Shown: piece after piece, positions 19,520 through 29,952 of the stretch
Position numbering within the stretch: position 1 is the first letter of the stretch
How the letters are laid out: each line of letters opens with the position of its first letter
Assembly (NCBI GenBank): GCA_021234155.1
Contig: JAJEKV010000023.1
Location: 9,803,141 to 9,867,140, forward strand
Direction of reading: 5' to 3'
DNA length: 64,000 bases
Source of the DNA: Isoetes taiwanensis
Lineage: Eukaryota; Streptophyta; Lycopodiopsida; Isoetales; Isoetaceae
Notes under the pieces: model-generated
The model's database searches: none
Seen by the model: only the letters and a program-made list of their open reading frames with translations
Told to the model about the DNA's origin: nothing
Position numbers and translations under genes: made by a program

Positions 19520-20848
19520 GTGTCCTTCAAGGACAAGCAGGAGGGGTCAAACTCCTCCAAAGCAGTGCGATCCTTTTTGCAGGCTATGCCCAAGGAAAAG
19601 AGACAGGAGTGCATAGAAAAGCAGCTTTGCTTCAGGTGCTTTCAGCCAGGCCATAGGACAGCGAACTGCCCCTACGTCATGAGTGCAGCACTAGCGGAGT
19701 TGGGAGATTGGGACATCCTGTCTGACGACGACGGCGAAGCCCGCGACTACATCCAGGGTGAGTGTCACATCTTTGCCGCAATAGATACAGAGCAAGTAGA
19801 GAGCCAGTATAAAGTAATTTCCACAGTAGGGAAGGCCAAGGCCAAGTCCTTCATAGTCCTGATAGATTCAGGAAGTAGCCATAACTTTGCATCTCCCAGA
19901 ATGGCTCAAATGTTGAAGTTGAAACCACTAAAGTCAAAGCCAAGGCCCGTTGTCTTAGCAAGTGGAGCAGTAAGGCAGACGGCAGGCAAGAGAATTAACT
20001 TCGACATCGACTTGCCAGGGATTAATATCCAGATGAGGGCAGAAGTAATGGGCATTGGCAAGTACGACTTGATCATAGGAATGGAGTATCTTGGACCAGC
20101 AGGAGCCATCATTGATTGTGGAAAGCGGAAAGTGACCTTCCCAACACCCGACGGCAAGATCATTGAGATCACAGGTAAAGAAGTTGTTCCCGTCATGCAG
20201 TGTATGTCTTCTAAACAGCTGTTCAAGTGTATCAAGAGCGATCAGGTGGCTTACATCTTCAAGCTTGAGATTGAAGAGCCGGAGTTAGAAGAAGGTGAGG
20301 AAGATAAAATGCTCAACAAGTTGCCCAAGCAGATAGCTAACTTGATCACAGAGTTCCATGAGCTCTTCCCAGATGAGATCAAGCACCTTCCTCCTTATAG
20401 GGGAGTCGAGTGTGAGATAGCACTCGAACCAGGAACAAAGCCGACAAGTAAGGCTCCATACAGAATGACGACGCAGGAGTTGACGGAGCTGAAGAAGCAA
20501 TTACAGGAGTTGCTCGACCTAGGCTTCATTAGACCTAGCGTCTCGCCATTTGGAGCACCCATTCTCTTTGTAAAGAAGAAGGATGGCAGTTTAAGGATGT
20601 GCATAGACTATAGGCAATTGAACAAGCACACCATTAAGAACAAGTATGCGCTCCCCAGATCAGATGACTTGATGGATCAACTCCAAGGTGCAAAGGTCTT
20701 CTCCAAAATCGACTTAAGGTCAGGTTATCATCAGATCAGGATAAAGGAAGAAGATATCCATAAGATCGCCTTCAGAACGCGGTATGGGCATTATGAGTTC
20801 ACGGTAATGCCTTTCGGCTTATCAAATGCCCCCGCGCGACGTTCATGA
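19520..20848 (+). CDS. pol: Gag zinc knuckle, protease and N-terminal reverse transcriptase of element A
   Basis: The CCHC knuckle [14 protein letters not shown] (about 19630-19670) binds RNA. The aspartic protease active site is [13 protein letters not shown] (about 19855-19890). The reverse transcriptase begins with [16 protein letters not shown] and contains [33 protein letters not shown] and [10 protein letters not shown]. The frame breaks at about 20830-20845 within the conserved NAPATF motif, where the reading continues in another frame. The domain order knuckle-PR-RT is normal for Ty3/gypsy. Confidence 0.93.
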   Translation: MSFKDKQEGSNSSKAVRSFLQAMPKEKRQECIEKQLCFRCFQPGHRTANCPYVMSAALAELGDWDILSDDDGEARDYIQGECHIFAAIDTEQVESQYKVISTVGKAKAKSFIVLIDSGSSHNFASPRMAQMLKLKPLKSKPRPVVLASGAVRQTAGKRINFDIDLPGINIQMRAEVMGIGKYDLIIGMEYLGPAGAIIDCGKRKVTFPTPDGKIIEITGKEVVPVMQCMSSKQLFKCIKSDQVAYIFKLEIEEPELEEGEEDKMLNKLPKQIANLITEFHELFPDEIKHLPPYRGVECEIALEPGTKPTSKAPYRMTTQELTELKKQLQELLDLGFIRPSVSPFGAPILFVKKKDGSLRMCIDYRQLNKHTIKNKYALPRSDDLMDQLQGAKVFSKIDLRSGYHQIRIKEEDIHKIAFRTRYGHYEFTVMPFGLSNAPARRS

Positions 20849-21606
20849 GGCTCATGAACGACATCTTCAGGGAGTTTTTAGACACCTTTGTGATTGTATT
20901 CTTTGATGACATTTTGGTGTATAGCAGATCCCTTGAAGAGCATGTACAACACTTAAGGAGAGTGCTAGAGAAGTTGAAGAGGCACCAGTTGTACGCCAAG
21001 TTGTCGAAGTGTCACTTCGCAACGGAGAAGGTGGAATACCTTGGCCACGTGATATCAGCAGAAGGAATCTCAACGGATCCTGCCAAGATTGAAGCCGTCA
21101 TTCAGTGGCCGGCGCCAAAGAATGTGCATGAGGTCAGAAGTTTTCTCAGCCTAGCAGGGTACTACAGGAAGTTCGTGAAGAACTTTGCTAAGATAGCAAC
21201 CCCGCTAACAGACTTGACAAGGGCGGAGAAGGTGAAAGATTGGGTAGAGCATTGGCATAAGAAAGCCCAAGCAGGGTTTGAATTGCTGAAGGAAGCTTTA
21301 ACAACAGCCCCAGTCCTAACCCTGCCGGACCCAGAGAAAGATAAGCTTGTAGCAACAGACGTGAGTAAGATAGCTACAGGCGCAGTCCTCATGCAAGAAG
21401 AGCGTGTGGTAGCGTACGACTCCAGAAAGATGAACGACGCCGAGACTCACTACCCGACGCATGATCAGGAATTGCTTGCGGTTGTCAGGGCATTAAGAAT
21501 TTGGAGGCACTATCTTTTGGGAAGGAAGTTCCAATTGGATACAGACCATCAGAGCCCCCAGTATGTATTCATGCAACCACACCTTAATCTGAGGCAGCGA
21601 AGGTAG
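20845..21606 (+). CDS. pol: Reverse transcriptase (catalytic part) and RNase H of element A
   Basis: Continues the reverse transcriptase after the frameshift. [12 protein letters not shown] holds the catalytic Asp pair, and [10 protein letters not shown] and [16 protein letters not shown] follow. The RNase H domain has [40 protein letters not shown] and LDTDHQSPQ. It ends at TAG 21604-21606, where relatives have Trp in RRWMEFL; this fits TGG changed to TAG. Coding continues in the same frame directly after it. Confidence 0.92.
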   Translation: MRLMNDIFREFLDTFVIVFFDDILVYSRSLEEHVQHLRRVLEKLKRHQLYAKLSKCHFATEKVEYLGHVISAEGISTDPAKIEAVIQWPAPKNVHEVRSFLSLAGYYRKFVKNFAKIATPLTDLTRAEKVKDWVEHWHKKAQAGFELLKEALTTAPVLTLPDPEKDKLVATDVSKIATGAVLMQEERVVAYDSRKMNDAETHYPTHDQELLAVVRALRIWRHYLLGRKFQLDTDHQSPQYVFMQPHLNLRQRR

Positions 21607-23175
21607 ATGGAGTTCCTCGAGGAATATGACTTTGATATAGTCTACAAGCCAGGGAAGCTCAATGTGGTAGCGGATGCGCTTTCAAGGCATCGCCTGACAA
21701 CTAGAGTGCATTGCAATGCAATTTCGACGCTTTCCAGCAACTTCGGGAAGAATTTTGAAGAGTCTTTGCCAACAGATGTGGACTTCAAGGAAGTATGGGC
21801 AAGCTTATGCAGGGAAGCAAGAACAGATAAGGAGCGGGAAGCCTTCAAAAATTTTAAGAAGGAAGGTAATCTCCTGTACCATAAGAACAAGTTGTGCGTG
21901 CCCCAGTCATCAGGTGTAAGGAAATTAATCCTCCATGACACGCACAATAGCCCAATAGCTGGCCATGCGGGATTCATGAAAACTTATTTCAAGGTGCGCA
22001 CCAGCTACTATTGGCCAGGAATGAAGAAGCAGGTAGCTCGCTACATCAAGGAATGCCAGCTATGTCAGCAGACAAAGGCGGAACAGCTCCGAATCCCAGG
22101 GGCCTTAGAGCCATTAGCGGTGCCAAACGCTAAATGGGAGGTGATTAGCATGGATTTCATCACAGGACTCCCTAGGATCGTAAGAGGGAAAGACGTTTTG
22201 ATGGTAGTAGTCGACAAGTTGTCGAAAATGGCACATTTTGTGCCTTGCAGGACCACAGATACCGCCATGGACACAGCAAAGCTCTTCACCAAAGAGATTT
22301 TCAGGCTTCATGGCATGCCAAGGGAGATTATCTCCGACAGGGATCCGAAGTTCATGAGCGCCTTTTGGCAAGACCTCTTTGCGACAATCCAGGCGAAGCT
22401 ATCCATGAGCACGGCGTATCATCCTCAGACAGATGGCCAAACGGAGCAGACCAACAGGATTTTAGAGGACATGCTACGAAACTATGTCTGGAATAAGCAA
22501 GGTATGTGGGAAGAATTTATTCACTTGGTGGAGTTTGCATACAATAGCACCAAGCAGGAATCGTCCCAAATGTCGCCGTTTATGATCAATTACGGCTATC
22601 AGTGCCTAACTCCGGACACTTGGCATAACCCCGTGTCAAAAGTGGAAGTTTCACAGCAGATGTTGGCCGATATGCAGCAGCTCGTGGAAGAAGTTCGAGG
22701 GTATCTGCTAGCAGCAAGAAGTCGACAAAAGAGCATCGCCGACAAGCATCGAACAGTTAGAGAGTTCCAAGTTGACGACCATGTTTGGTTGAAGATCAAG
22801 GTAAAGCAGGCGAAGCTCAGGATCGGGAATTGCAAGAAGCTTGCTCCAAGGTGGGCTGGACCCTTCAGAATAGAAAAGAGAGTAGGCAATCAATCCTACA
22901 AGCTAGACTTGCCAGCACACCTAAAGATTCATAAGGTCTTCCACGTGAGTTTGTTGAAGAAGCACACTCCAAATCCAGACGAAGTCTTGGACACTCCAAT
23001 GTTGTTGGAAATGACAGAGGAGCAGCTGGAAATAGTTCCAGAATTGATTCTTGATAAAGCTTTCAAGAAAACAAGGAGGTCGGAGTTCCTCCAATACTTG
23101 GTCAAGTGGAAACACTTGCCAGTGGAAGACGCGACATGGGTACTTAAGAAAGATCTAGTAAAGCAGTACCCATAG
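21607..23175 (+). CDS. pol: Integrase with C-terminal chromodomain of element A
   Basis: Starts with the end of RNase H (FDIVYKPGKLNVVADALSRH). The integrase zinc-binding HHCC domain follows (HDTHNSPIAGHAGFMKT...CQLCQQTK), then the DDE core (MDFITGLP, SDRDPKFMSAFWQDL, TDGQTEQTNR with the last Glu) and the GPY-type DNA-binding part (LAPRWAGPFRI). At the C-terminus FLQYLVKWKHLPVEDATWV is a chromodomain, which in chromoviruses steers integration by binding modified histones, typically H3K9me. The stop follows YP. The presence of a chromodomain in an element that also carries an H3 tail is notable. Confidence 0.93.
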   Translation: MEFLEEYDFDIVYKPGKLNVVADALSRHRLTTRVHCNAISTLSSNFGKNFEESLPTDVDFKEVWASLCREARTDKEREAFKNFKKEGNLLYHKNKLCVPQSSGVRKLILHDTHNSPIAGHAGFMKTYFKVRTSYYWPGMKKQVARYIKECQLCQQTKAEQLRIPGALEPLAVPNAKWEVISMDFITGLPRIVRGKDVLMVVVDKLSKMAHFVPCRTTDTAMDTAKLFTKEIFRLHGMPREIISDRDPKFMSAFWQDLFATIQAKLSMSTAYHPQTDGQTEQTNRILEDMLRNYVWNKQGMWEEFIHLVEFAYNSTKQESSQMSPFMINYGYQCLTPDTWHNPVSKVEVSQQMLADMQQLVEEVRGYLLAARSRQKSIADKHRTVREFQVDDHVWLKIKVKQAKLRIGNCKKLAPRWAGPFRIEKRVGNQSYKLDLPAHLKIHKVFHVSLLKKHTPNPDEVLDTPMLLEMTEEQLEIVPELILDKAFKKTRRSEFLQYLVKWKHLPVEDATWVLKKDLVKQYP

Positions 23176-24115
23176 TTTATGGAGCAATGGGACGGCAAGG
23201 TCATCTCCGAAGAAATCGGCTCAGGCATGTCGATTTGTGTAGATTAATTCTATGTATAGTTAAGATTAATCTACGCATGCAACCTATGCTAGGTATGGGT
23301 TGCATGCGTTGTGACCGATGATGAGACCACTACGGTGATCTCTAGGGCGTGGTGTAATGTCAATGTAGGCATGACCGCGTTTCCGCTTGGGCGAGTGGAA
23401 GGTAGATTAGAAAGTCTACTTCTGTCCCACGAAAGTAGACGACCTCGAGAGAAAGGAGGTCATGAAGGAATGCACTGATAGGAAAAGCACCTCTAGCCCC
23501 ATATATGCTTTGATAGGAGGAATCAGGCATTCACGCCCCATATACGGGAAGGACCTATCCTCCACGCTGGGCAACTAGGGTGTAGGCATGAGCGGCATAT
23601 AGGCATATAGGCGCTGTCTCCGCAGCCATAATGGAAGATTCACCCTCTTCCTACGCCGGGAGATTAGCCATGCATCCATGTAGATAGGTGGGGTGGTCAC
23701 CATATAACCAAAAATTTTATTAATAATTAAATTGGTACTAACGTAGTGTCGACCTGCAGGCCAATAGAGCGCTCCGGAGGGCAAGGAGGTCGAGCTACGA
23801 AGACTTGCAACACAAATTTTGTTAGAATGTGTTGCAAGGAATGAAGAGTACCTAGAACAATAACTATGAAATGTTAAAATTTTGATAAACTAAATTGTCG
23901 TGATAAGTGAATTATCGAGTAACTGTTTTAATGATGTTATGAATTGATAAGTTATTTCATAATATAAATGCATAATAATGTTCTAAAAATATTAGCTTAA
24001 GGTAATCTTAATAAATGTATAAGTATTATAGTATTATATCGTATGTATCAGGTTGATTGCAGGTTAGGAAGATCCCAAGGTGGGGAGACCCACGATGCTG
24101 CGAACAGCATCATTT
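23176..24115 (+). other. 3' untranslated region of element A
   Basis: About 940 bp between pol and the polypurine tract, with no ORF. Related sequence lies in element C at about 50600-51550 (minus strand), including the GCAACCTATGCTAGG, GGCGCTGTCTC, CTTCCTACGCCGG and CTTGCAACACAAATTTTGTTA words. It also holds a second purine tract-like copy (CCAAGGTGGGGAGAC, 24075-24089). Confidence 0.7.
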
Positions 24116-24129
24116 CAAGGTGGGGAGAA
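24116..24129 (+). promoter_or_regulatory. Polypurine tract of element A
   Basis: CAAGGTGGGGAGAA directly abuts the 3' LTR and would prime plus-strand synthesis. A near copy 40 bp upstream is probably a duplicate of the tract. Confidence 0.85.
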
Positions 24130-25794
24130 TGTGACGTTCCAGCACAGTATACGGTCCCAGGACGTATACTGTACTGCCCCGTCACGCGTACACGCCGCCC
24201 CGACGGACGTGTACGCTAACGTGTAGCCGGGTGGGTAGCCCTAGGGGGCAACTTGCAAGGAATATGTGCAATTATTAATGTGTACATTTTCCAATGTACA
24301 CATTAATGTGGGCACACATTTCCATGTGGACACTTGATGCCAAGTGGGCCATACCCAAGTGTGCAATTAATGTGCACATTTTCCAATGTACACATTAATG
24401 TGGGCACACATTTCCATGTGGGCACATTTTGCCACCTAGCCATTAAAGGCAAGTGCGCCCATTCCCAATTATCCCACATGCCTAAAGGGGATAATTTGAA
24501 ACCCTAGCCAACCCCTTGTCTATTTAGGGAGGGAAATCCTAACTTGCCCATTTCTCGTTTCTAGGGTTTTAGAGCTCTGTTTTGACTGCCCCAAGAGCCA
24601 AAACCGCCTCCCAAACTCTGCCTGAGAGAATTGCACCATTAGTTTCCCTTGATTCGAGCGTTTCAGCAGGATGGTCGAACTCAGGTCAGGAGGAGCCACT
24701 CAAGGATCAGGTACTTGGCCAATTAAATAGTCTAAACCCTATTTCAGTCATAGAATCAGTAGGTTTAGCCTACTAAATTGCCCATAGCAGCCTTCTAGAT
24801 CTCTAGATACCAGACTCTAACTAAAGAACCTAACTCTATGATGTAGATTAGATATAGTTCTTTAGCTCTTCTGTGATGTATATGGATGATGTATCTCTAT
24901 GAACTCCTTGTATTGGGAAGGGGGGTAGAGACCTAAAGCTTGGTAGTAGATGCTCCTAGAGTAGCCTCTCTAGCACACTATAGATTCGGCACAGTGTACA
25001 AGAACCACACACGGGTTGTGGGTGAAGGGGCGACCCGGCTAAAAAGGAGATTCGTGTCCTGACTCTTGAACGATCCCTCTGGTGTGTAAGGCCTACTGGG
25101 GATCATTGTGACTAGGTCTAATGGCTTACCACTGAGTGTGGGTAAGGCATGGGCTCGACACCCGTGAAGTGGTGTTCATGACTTTCCAGTGGGTTCAGTC
25201 GAATAAGGGCAGTGGCCCTCTAGTCACCTTGAGTCAAAGATGGAGATCTGCGGAGGGAGTGATCCCTACCGCCCCATCGGAACCGGGAGATGCAACCCGG
25301 GAATAGCCCCTTTGGCTATGCATCCCGGCTACGGTCAGTCCCGACACTTTTCAGCCTACCGCAAAGTGTGTGCATGGGGAGGGGCGGATGGAGTGGACAA
25401 CCCTATGCCATGTTCATATGCCACCCAAATCCATTGTCATGAATTCTGTCTGCAATGAACTCTGGAGACCCAAGCTTGTCAGTCCATCCCTGTGTCTGAG
25501 CCTTGGGCAGGATTTCCCATATGTATTGTGCTCACCCTTGTCTATGCAGATGTGATGGACCACCCTTCGAGGTGGATATATGCTTATGTTATATACTGAC
25601 GTGTATGTTTACGCTTCCGCAGCTAGGTAGGCCCTGAGGGAGACGGGGTAAAATGACCCCTTCACTCTTCCCACTGAAACCCGTCACGGTTGCAGTGTCA
25701 TGTGGAGGGCCCTATATCGGCATGGAGCTGGTATGGGGGATGAACTCCTGTTTGTATACGGTGAGTGCACCGTATATGAGTAGGGGACGTCACA
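24130..25794 (+). repeat. 3' LTR of element A
   Basis: 1665 bp, TGTGACGT...ACGTCACA, followed by target duplication CCTGG. Its first 70 bp (TTCCAGCACAGTATACGG...) match the LTR of element C better than they match the 5' LTR of the same element. Confidence 0.94.
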
Positions 25795-28125
25795 CCTGGG
25801 AAGTTAGAGACCAGTATTGTACAAGTATTTGTACATAAATACATGAAGATACATGCATGGCATGTATCCACATAAGCAAAGGTATAAACAGGAAAATTTT
25901 AGAAGAGGGCTTTTGTGGTACGTGAAGCTCTTTGCAAGAGAAGGCTATTTGGAGCATCAAAGCATCGGAGCTGGTCAAAGAGGGAGACTGAGACCGCATC
26001 AAACCTTTTACTTTCAGGTGGGGTTTGTGAATTTATGGAGAATTGCATAAGTTGTTCATAATTGATATGTATATGCTAAAATTCTGGATTGGTATGAGAA
26101 ACGGGATCTGCGTTAAAAGTAGAGGCGGCTGCACCAAAATCATTGAGCCAGATGTGTTACTCTAGAAACTTCGTAAATCCACAGGGAATAGGTGGAAATT
26201 GATCTAGAAGATAGTAAATTCACGAGTTATGAGCTTCAGCAATTGTTTTTATCTGCAACGAAAATCATTGGAGATGGATTCGAATCCGTTAGAAATGCTG
26301 GGAATCATACCGACTTGCCTGAAACAGGTAGATATGGTCTTCTAAGCTGCCGATTTGGCATTGGATAGTCCTTGGACGTGCCTAAACAGGCCGGATCCCC
26401 AGCAACAGCAACACTGGATGGTGACCCAACTGCCCCAAACAGACCCGAATCCATCAAAAACATGTCGATTTGGATTTTGAAGGGCCCGATTTGGCCTCAG
26501 AAGTTCCTGACCATGCCTAATCAGGCAAGCCGTTTATCCCTGTGCAGGTCGGATATCAGACCCAATGTTGGGTCATGACCATTTGGTTGCTAATTATTAT
26601 TTTGTGTTTTTTTTAAAGATTTGCTAACTAATGATGCAGACAAATATACAAAAAGAGGTGATAACTGGGAAACAAAAAGGGCCCAAAGCTGGAAAGGAGC
26701 ACGGATCATCAACAATTGAGTAAGTTAGTGTCACTGCAAGAGATTATAACTAAAAATTAAATGAGGATCTTTCATTGCTTGAAAATAAAACATTATGGAA
26801 GGAAGTATCTAATTATAATTAGATAACTAAGGCAATTGTACGAGTTTTCTCCTAGAGAATGGGGCTAGCCTGAGGGTTGCTTGACCGGAGTCCTCGGGCA
26901 GTTGCGGTCAGGAGACCCTATGAATTTTTAAGCAGGAAAAGCGTAAGTAGGAGACTCTAGTTTGGAGGCACAATTAATTAAATAGCTAAGAAAGTGGAAC
27001 TTTAATATTAAAACCTTAAAACCATATCTAAGGGAGCTTAAATAAATAATGTGGTGGAGTGAGTCCTGCATCGACCTTATAGGGGTGCTTTGAGCACGCT
27101 ACATCAACATTTGATTTGTCATTATGGTTTCCATCATTGATCTAGCTACTTCGACATGGTTAGGTTGTATGGGCAACCTCGATAAGGGCCGAGTATCATC
27201 TAAGCACAATTGTAGTAAATATTCTAATGAACACACATGTCATGGTCTTTACATGGTCTCACTATTGTTCTCGATATTTTGTTATGTACTTGGATCCTCC
27301 GGGGTCGGACTTCCAGGTTCGGTGGCCTGGGTAGTTCCGGCATTCTCATGTCATCTGTGTTATTTGTGTCTATGCTCTCGGTCGTAGCTTCCTGGTGAGG
27401 TTGTACGTCAACTCCTGTGACTCCATGGTAAGAGGTCCTCCAGCGCCAGACATGGGCTGGGAAGGGTATGAGCATACGAGGTTCACCCCACCAACTCCGC
27501 CAACGGGGCTCGGAATGTGAGCTGGTCGGGCATTTCTCTGCTAACAGGGCCTGCTTGTAGGCTTCCCATTGTTCCGAAGCTTTGTTTATGTTGTTCTGGT
27601 ACTTTGACTATGTGTCTTTAATCCTGATGCTTATGATGTTTCTTCTGTTGTCATTGTCTAGCACTGCACCATAGTATCTTGTGTTATGAATTGTTCATGT
27701 TCATGTTATCCATGTATGTAGCAGCAGCTACGGGATCCCCACTTAGTCATGAGGACTAACCCCAGTGAGTGCATGTGCAGGGAACCCGCAAGGTACCGGT
27801 CAAGTTGATGGTGGCAATGTAGCCGGGAATCATGCTTGAGTTCTAAAGCTAGAAGTTTCTATTTGATTTGCTCAAAGCGGTTGTACATGTATATTGATAA
27901 CACATTGTAAATATATGAGCTGTTGATTTGCTCAATTAGAGATTGGAATATATTAAGCTTATGAATATGTTGAATGCATGAGCAGGGTTGTCTGTTCAGT
28001 TTAGACTGTGAATTTCAATTACAAAGACAGATTCAATTCTTCACCTAAATTCACACCAACATAAATCTAGCTTTAGGTTTGACAAGTTCCCGAGTTGCCA
28101 GGAGGGTCAACTCGGCAGGCTCACA
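25795..28125 (+). repeat. 5' LTR of element B, remainder after the nested insertion
   Basis: Continues the LTR begun at 12404 and matches 29967-32349. It ends GGCTCACA before the primer site. Both copies contain ATACATGCATGGCA(T/A)GTATCC and GGATCCTCCGGGGTCGGACT blocks. The small frames here (for example 25853-26050) occur in both LTRs and look non-coding. Confidence 0.92.
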
Positions 28126-28127
28126 GT

Positions 28128-28139
28128 TGGTATCAGAGC
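28128..28139 (+). promoter_or_regulatory. Primer binding site, tRNA-iMet type (element B)
   Basis: TGGTATCAGAGC lies two bases after the 5' LTR. It is the same primer class as in element A. Confidence 0.92.
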
Positions 28140-28230
28140 AATGTTGGATCTTAGAGGGGGTTTCGGAATGAATAGTACTCTTGAAGTAATTTATTAATCA
28201 TATTGTCTATGTGTAGAGTATTAGGAGATC

Positions 28231-28879
28231 ATGGATGCTGGTGGTGCTAGTAGTGCAGAGGGAGATGGAGCCAATGGAGCTCCAGATGTAGCTAGTATCC
28301 TGCAAGCTATTCAATAAGCCTTGCAGCAAGTGCATCACGTCAAAAGAATGAGGCTGAGAAAGCAATTGATAAGGTGTTAAAGGACACCAAAAGAGAAGTA
28401 TTCACAGGTGAGAACACAACAGGGGATGATGCTGATGCCTGGCTCCGTGGGGTAGCGTTTTATTTTGATTTGATCAAAGCACAGGATTATTGAAGGCTTT
28501 GCTTGCTCAGGCAATGTTAGGAGGCTTTGCAAGAGTTTGCTGGAAGACATGCCTGATTGATCTAGGGAAGACTCCAGTACATGCTACATGGGCTGATTTT
28601 AAGATCGCTTTTGAGGGTCATTTCACACCTCTAGGGTACAAGGTTGAGAAGATGAACGAGTTCTTTGATTGTGTACAGACTGGCACAGTGTCAGAATACA
28701 ATGAAAGATTTAGAAGGTTACAACCTCATTGTCCTGCTATGGATAAAATCAAGTTGTGTTCTAGATTTGTGAAGGGCCTTCATGTAGATATTAAGAAGGA
28801 AGGAAGGAAGGAAGTATATTTTAACGTCCATGGAGGCCAACTGGCCTATGAGACGGTCACAATACAATATGTCAGATAG
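28231..28879 (+). pseudogene. gag: Gag core of element B, disrupted
   Basis: ATG 28231 (MDAGGASSAEGDGA) is followed by TAA at 28315-28317 and a frame change. From 28490 an open frame shows a Retrotrans_gag-like domain: ATWADFKIAFEGHFTP, EFFDCVQTGTVSEYNERFRRL, SRFVKGLHVDIKK. The capsid-forming part is thus recognisable but broken. No pol follows, so it is a non-autonomous element. Confidence 0.8.
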
Positions 28880-29274
28880 TATCCAAACACAAAAGAAAAC
28901 CACAAAAGCCCTATATAATGTGTCTCTACCATTGGACAAACCCCCGGTGGGTGGGAAAAACCCTTGTAGTAGGTGTCCAAATTCTCTATCTGGGCGCTCA
29001 AATTCCCTGTGCTGTGAGGGACTCTCTGACGGTGGAGACTTGCAGAATGTAGGGCGTGAGACGTGCAACCATTGGCGAAGCCAGCAACTGATGCATTGCT
29101 ATCTCAGAGCATCTGAGATCGGCATGAGCTGCTCGGATATGTGCACGATGTCAGGGATTGCTTATAAGGACCTTGAGGAAGTTGTTCGAATTGCCAAAAG
29201 CCGAGAAACAGATTTGGCGGAGAAAGCTGCATTAGATACCCAAAGGAAGAGACAGGCACCTTCCTCTTGGCCAG

Positions 29275-29877
29275 TTGAGAGCTCGTATGGCATTTAGAGG
29301 GGAGCCATCTGCTAGTCCATATGTTGAGGTTCAGAGCAACAATATGAGGAATCGGGCAAGTAGCAGCCAGATTGAAGGTAGTAAGTTACCCCCATGGCTC
29401 ACTGATGAGGAAAGGCAGCGGTGCTTTGAAGAGGGACGTTGTTTCTGTTGTAGGGGAATAGGGCACACAAGAAACAATTGCACAGTATTTGGCAGTATTG
29501 AGGGACATAGCTCCTCAATGCCCATGGATTTACAACAGCTAGATAGAAGTGTCATGGGAGCAGAACGATCCAATCGATATCCAAATGCTAGTAGAGGCAG
29601 AGGCCGTAGAGAATCTCGATGGAATCAAAGGGAGCGCCAGCCTGAGGAAAGATGGGTTACAGATAATAGAACCATTGAGCGAAGGCAGCAGAGCGGTGAA
29701 GCTAGAGCTGCCGCAGTGATGGATCTTCTGCAACACCAAATATTTGTGTACGCCGCCGAAGCTCCATGTGATGGAGCTCAAGAAGTTTCTGTAGTGCAAA
29801 TTCCAGGTAAGATTCATGATGGTTTTGCTTTTGTCTATTGTCTGCAGCAGTTTGTGTATCTTGCTTTAGATTGTTAG
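29275..29877 (+). CDS. Zinc-knuckle end of Gag, element B
   Basis: An open frame with CFCCRGIGHTRNNC (about 29430-29475), a CCHC nucleocapsid knuckle, followed by a basic stretch rich in Arg, Gln and Glu. No protease DSG or reverse transcriptase motif follows; the frame ends 75 bp before the polypurine tract. It is the C-terminal part of the same Gag, separated from the core by frame breaks around 28880-29275. Confidence 0.75.
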   Translation: MRARMAFRGEPSASPYVEVQSNNMRNRASSSQIEGSKLPPWLTDEERQRCFEEGRCFCCRGIGHTRNNCTVFGSIEGHSSSMPMDLQQLDRSVMGAERSNRYPNASRGRGRRESRWNQRERQPEERWVTDNRTIERRQQSGEARAAAVMDLLQHQIFVYAAEAPCDGAQEVSVVQIPGKIHDGFAFVYCLQQFVYLALDC

Positions 29878-29941
29878 TGCAATTGTCAGTAAGCATGACA
29901 GCTCCTAGGATCGACCCATGAGGGCATGGGTTAAATTTTAT

Positions 29942-29952
29942 AAGGGGAGAAA
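29942..29952 (+). promoter_or_regulatory. Polypurine tract of element B
   Basis: AAGGGGAGAAA (after T) directly precedes the TGTAACGG start of the 3' LTR. Confidence 0.8.

Larger units (their letters stand above)
12418..25794 (+). mobile_element. Ty3/gypsy chromodomain retrotransposon A with extra histone H3-like gene
   Basis: A complete-length 13,377-bp element. The order is: LTR 12418-14092, primer site 14094-14105, palindrome pair 1, H3-like ORF, palindrome pair 2, second extra ORF, gag, pol ending in a chromodomain, purine tract 24116-24129, LTR 24130-25794. CCTGG target duplications flank it. The H3-like and second ORFs, each with its own TATA box and palindromes, sit upstream of gag; typical chromoviruses have no such genes there. 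All coding regions carry stops or frameshifts, so the copy is inactive. Related LTRs lie at 38811-39933 and in element C (50070-59781). Confidence 0.95.
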
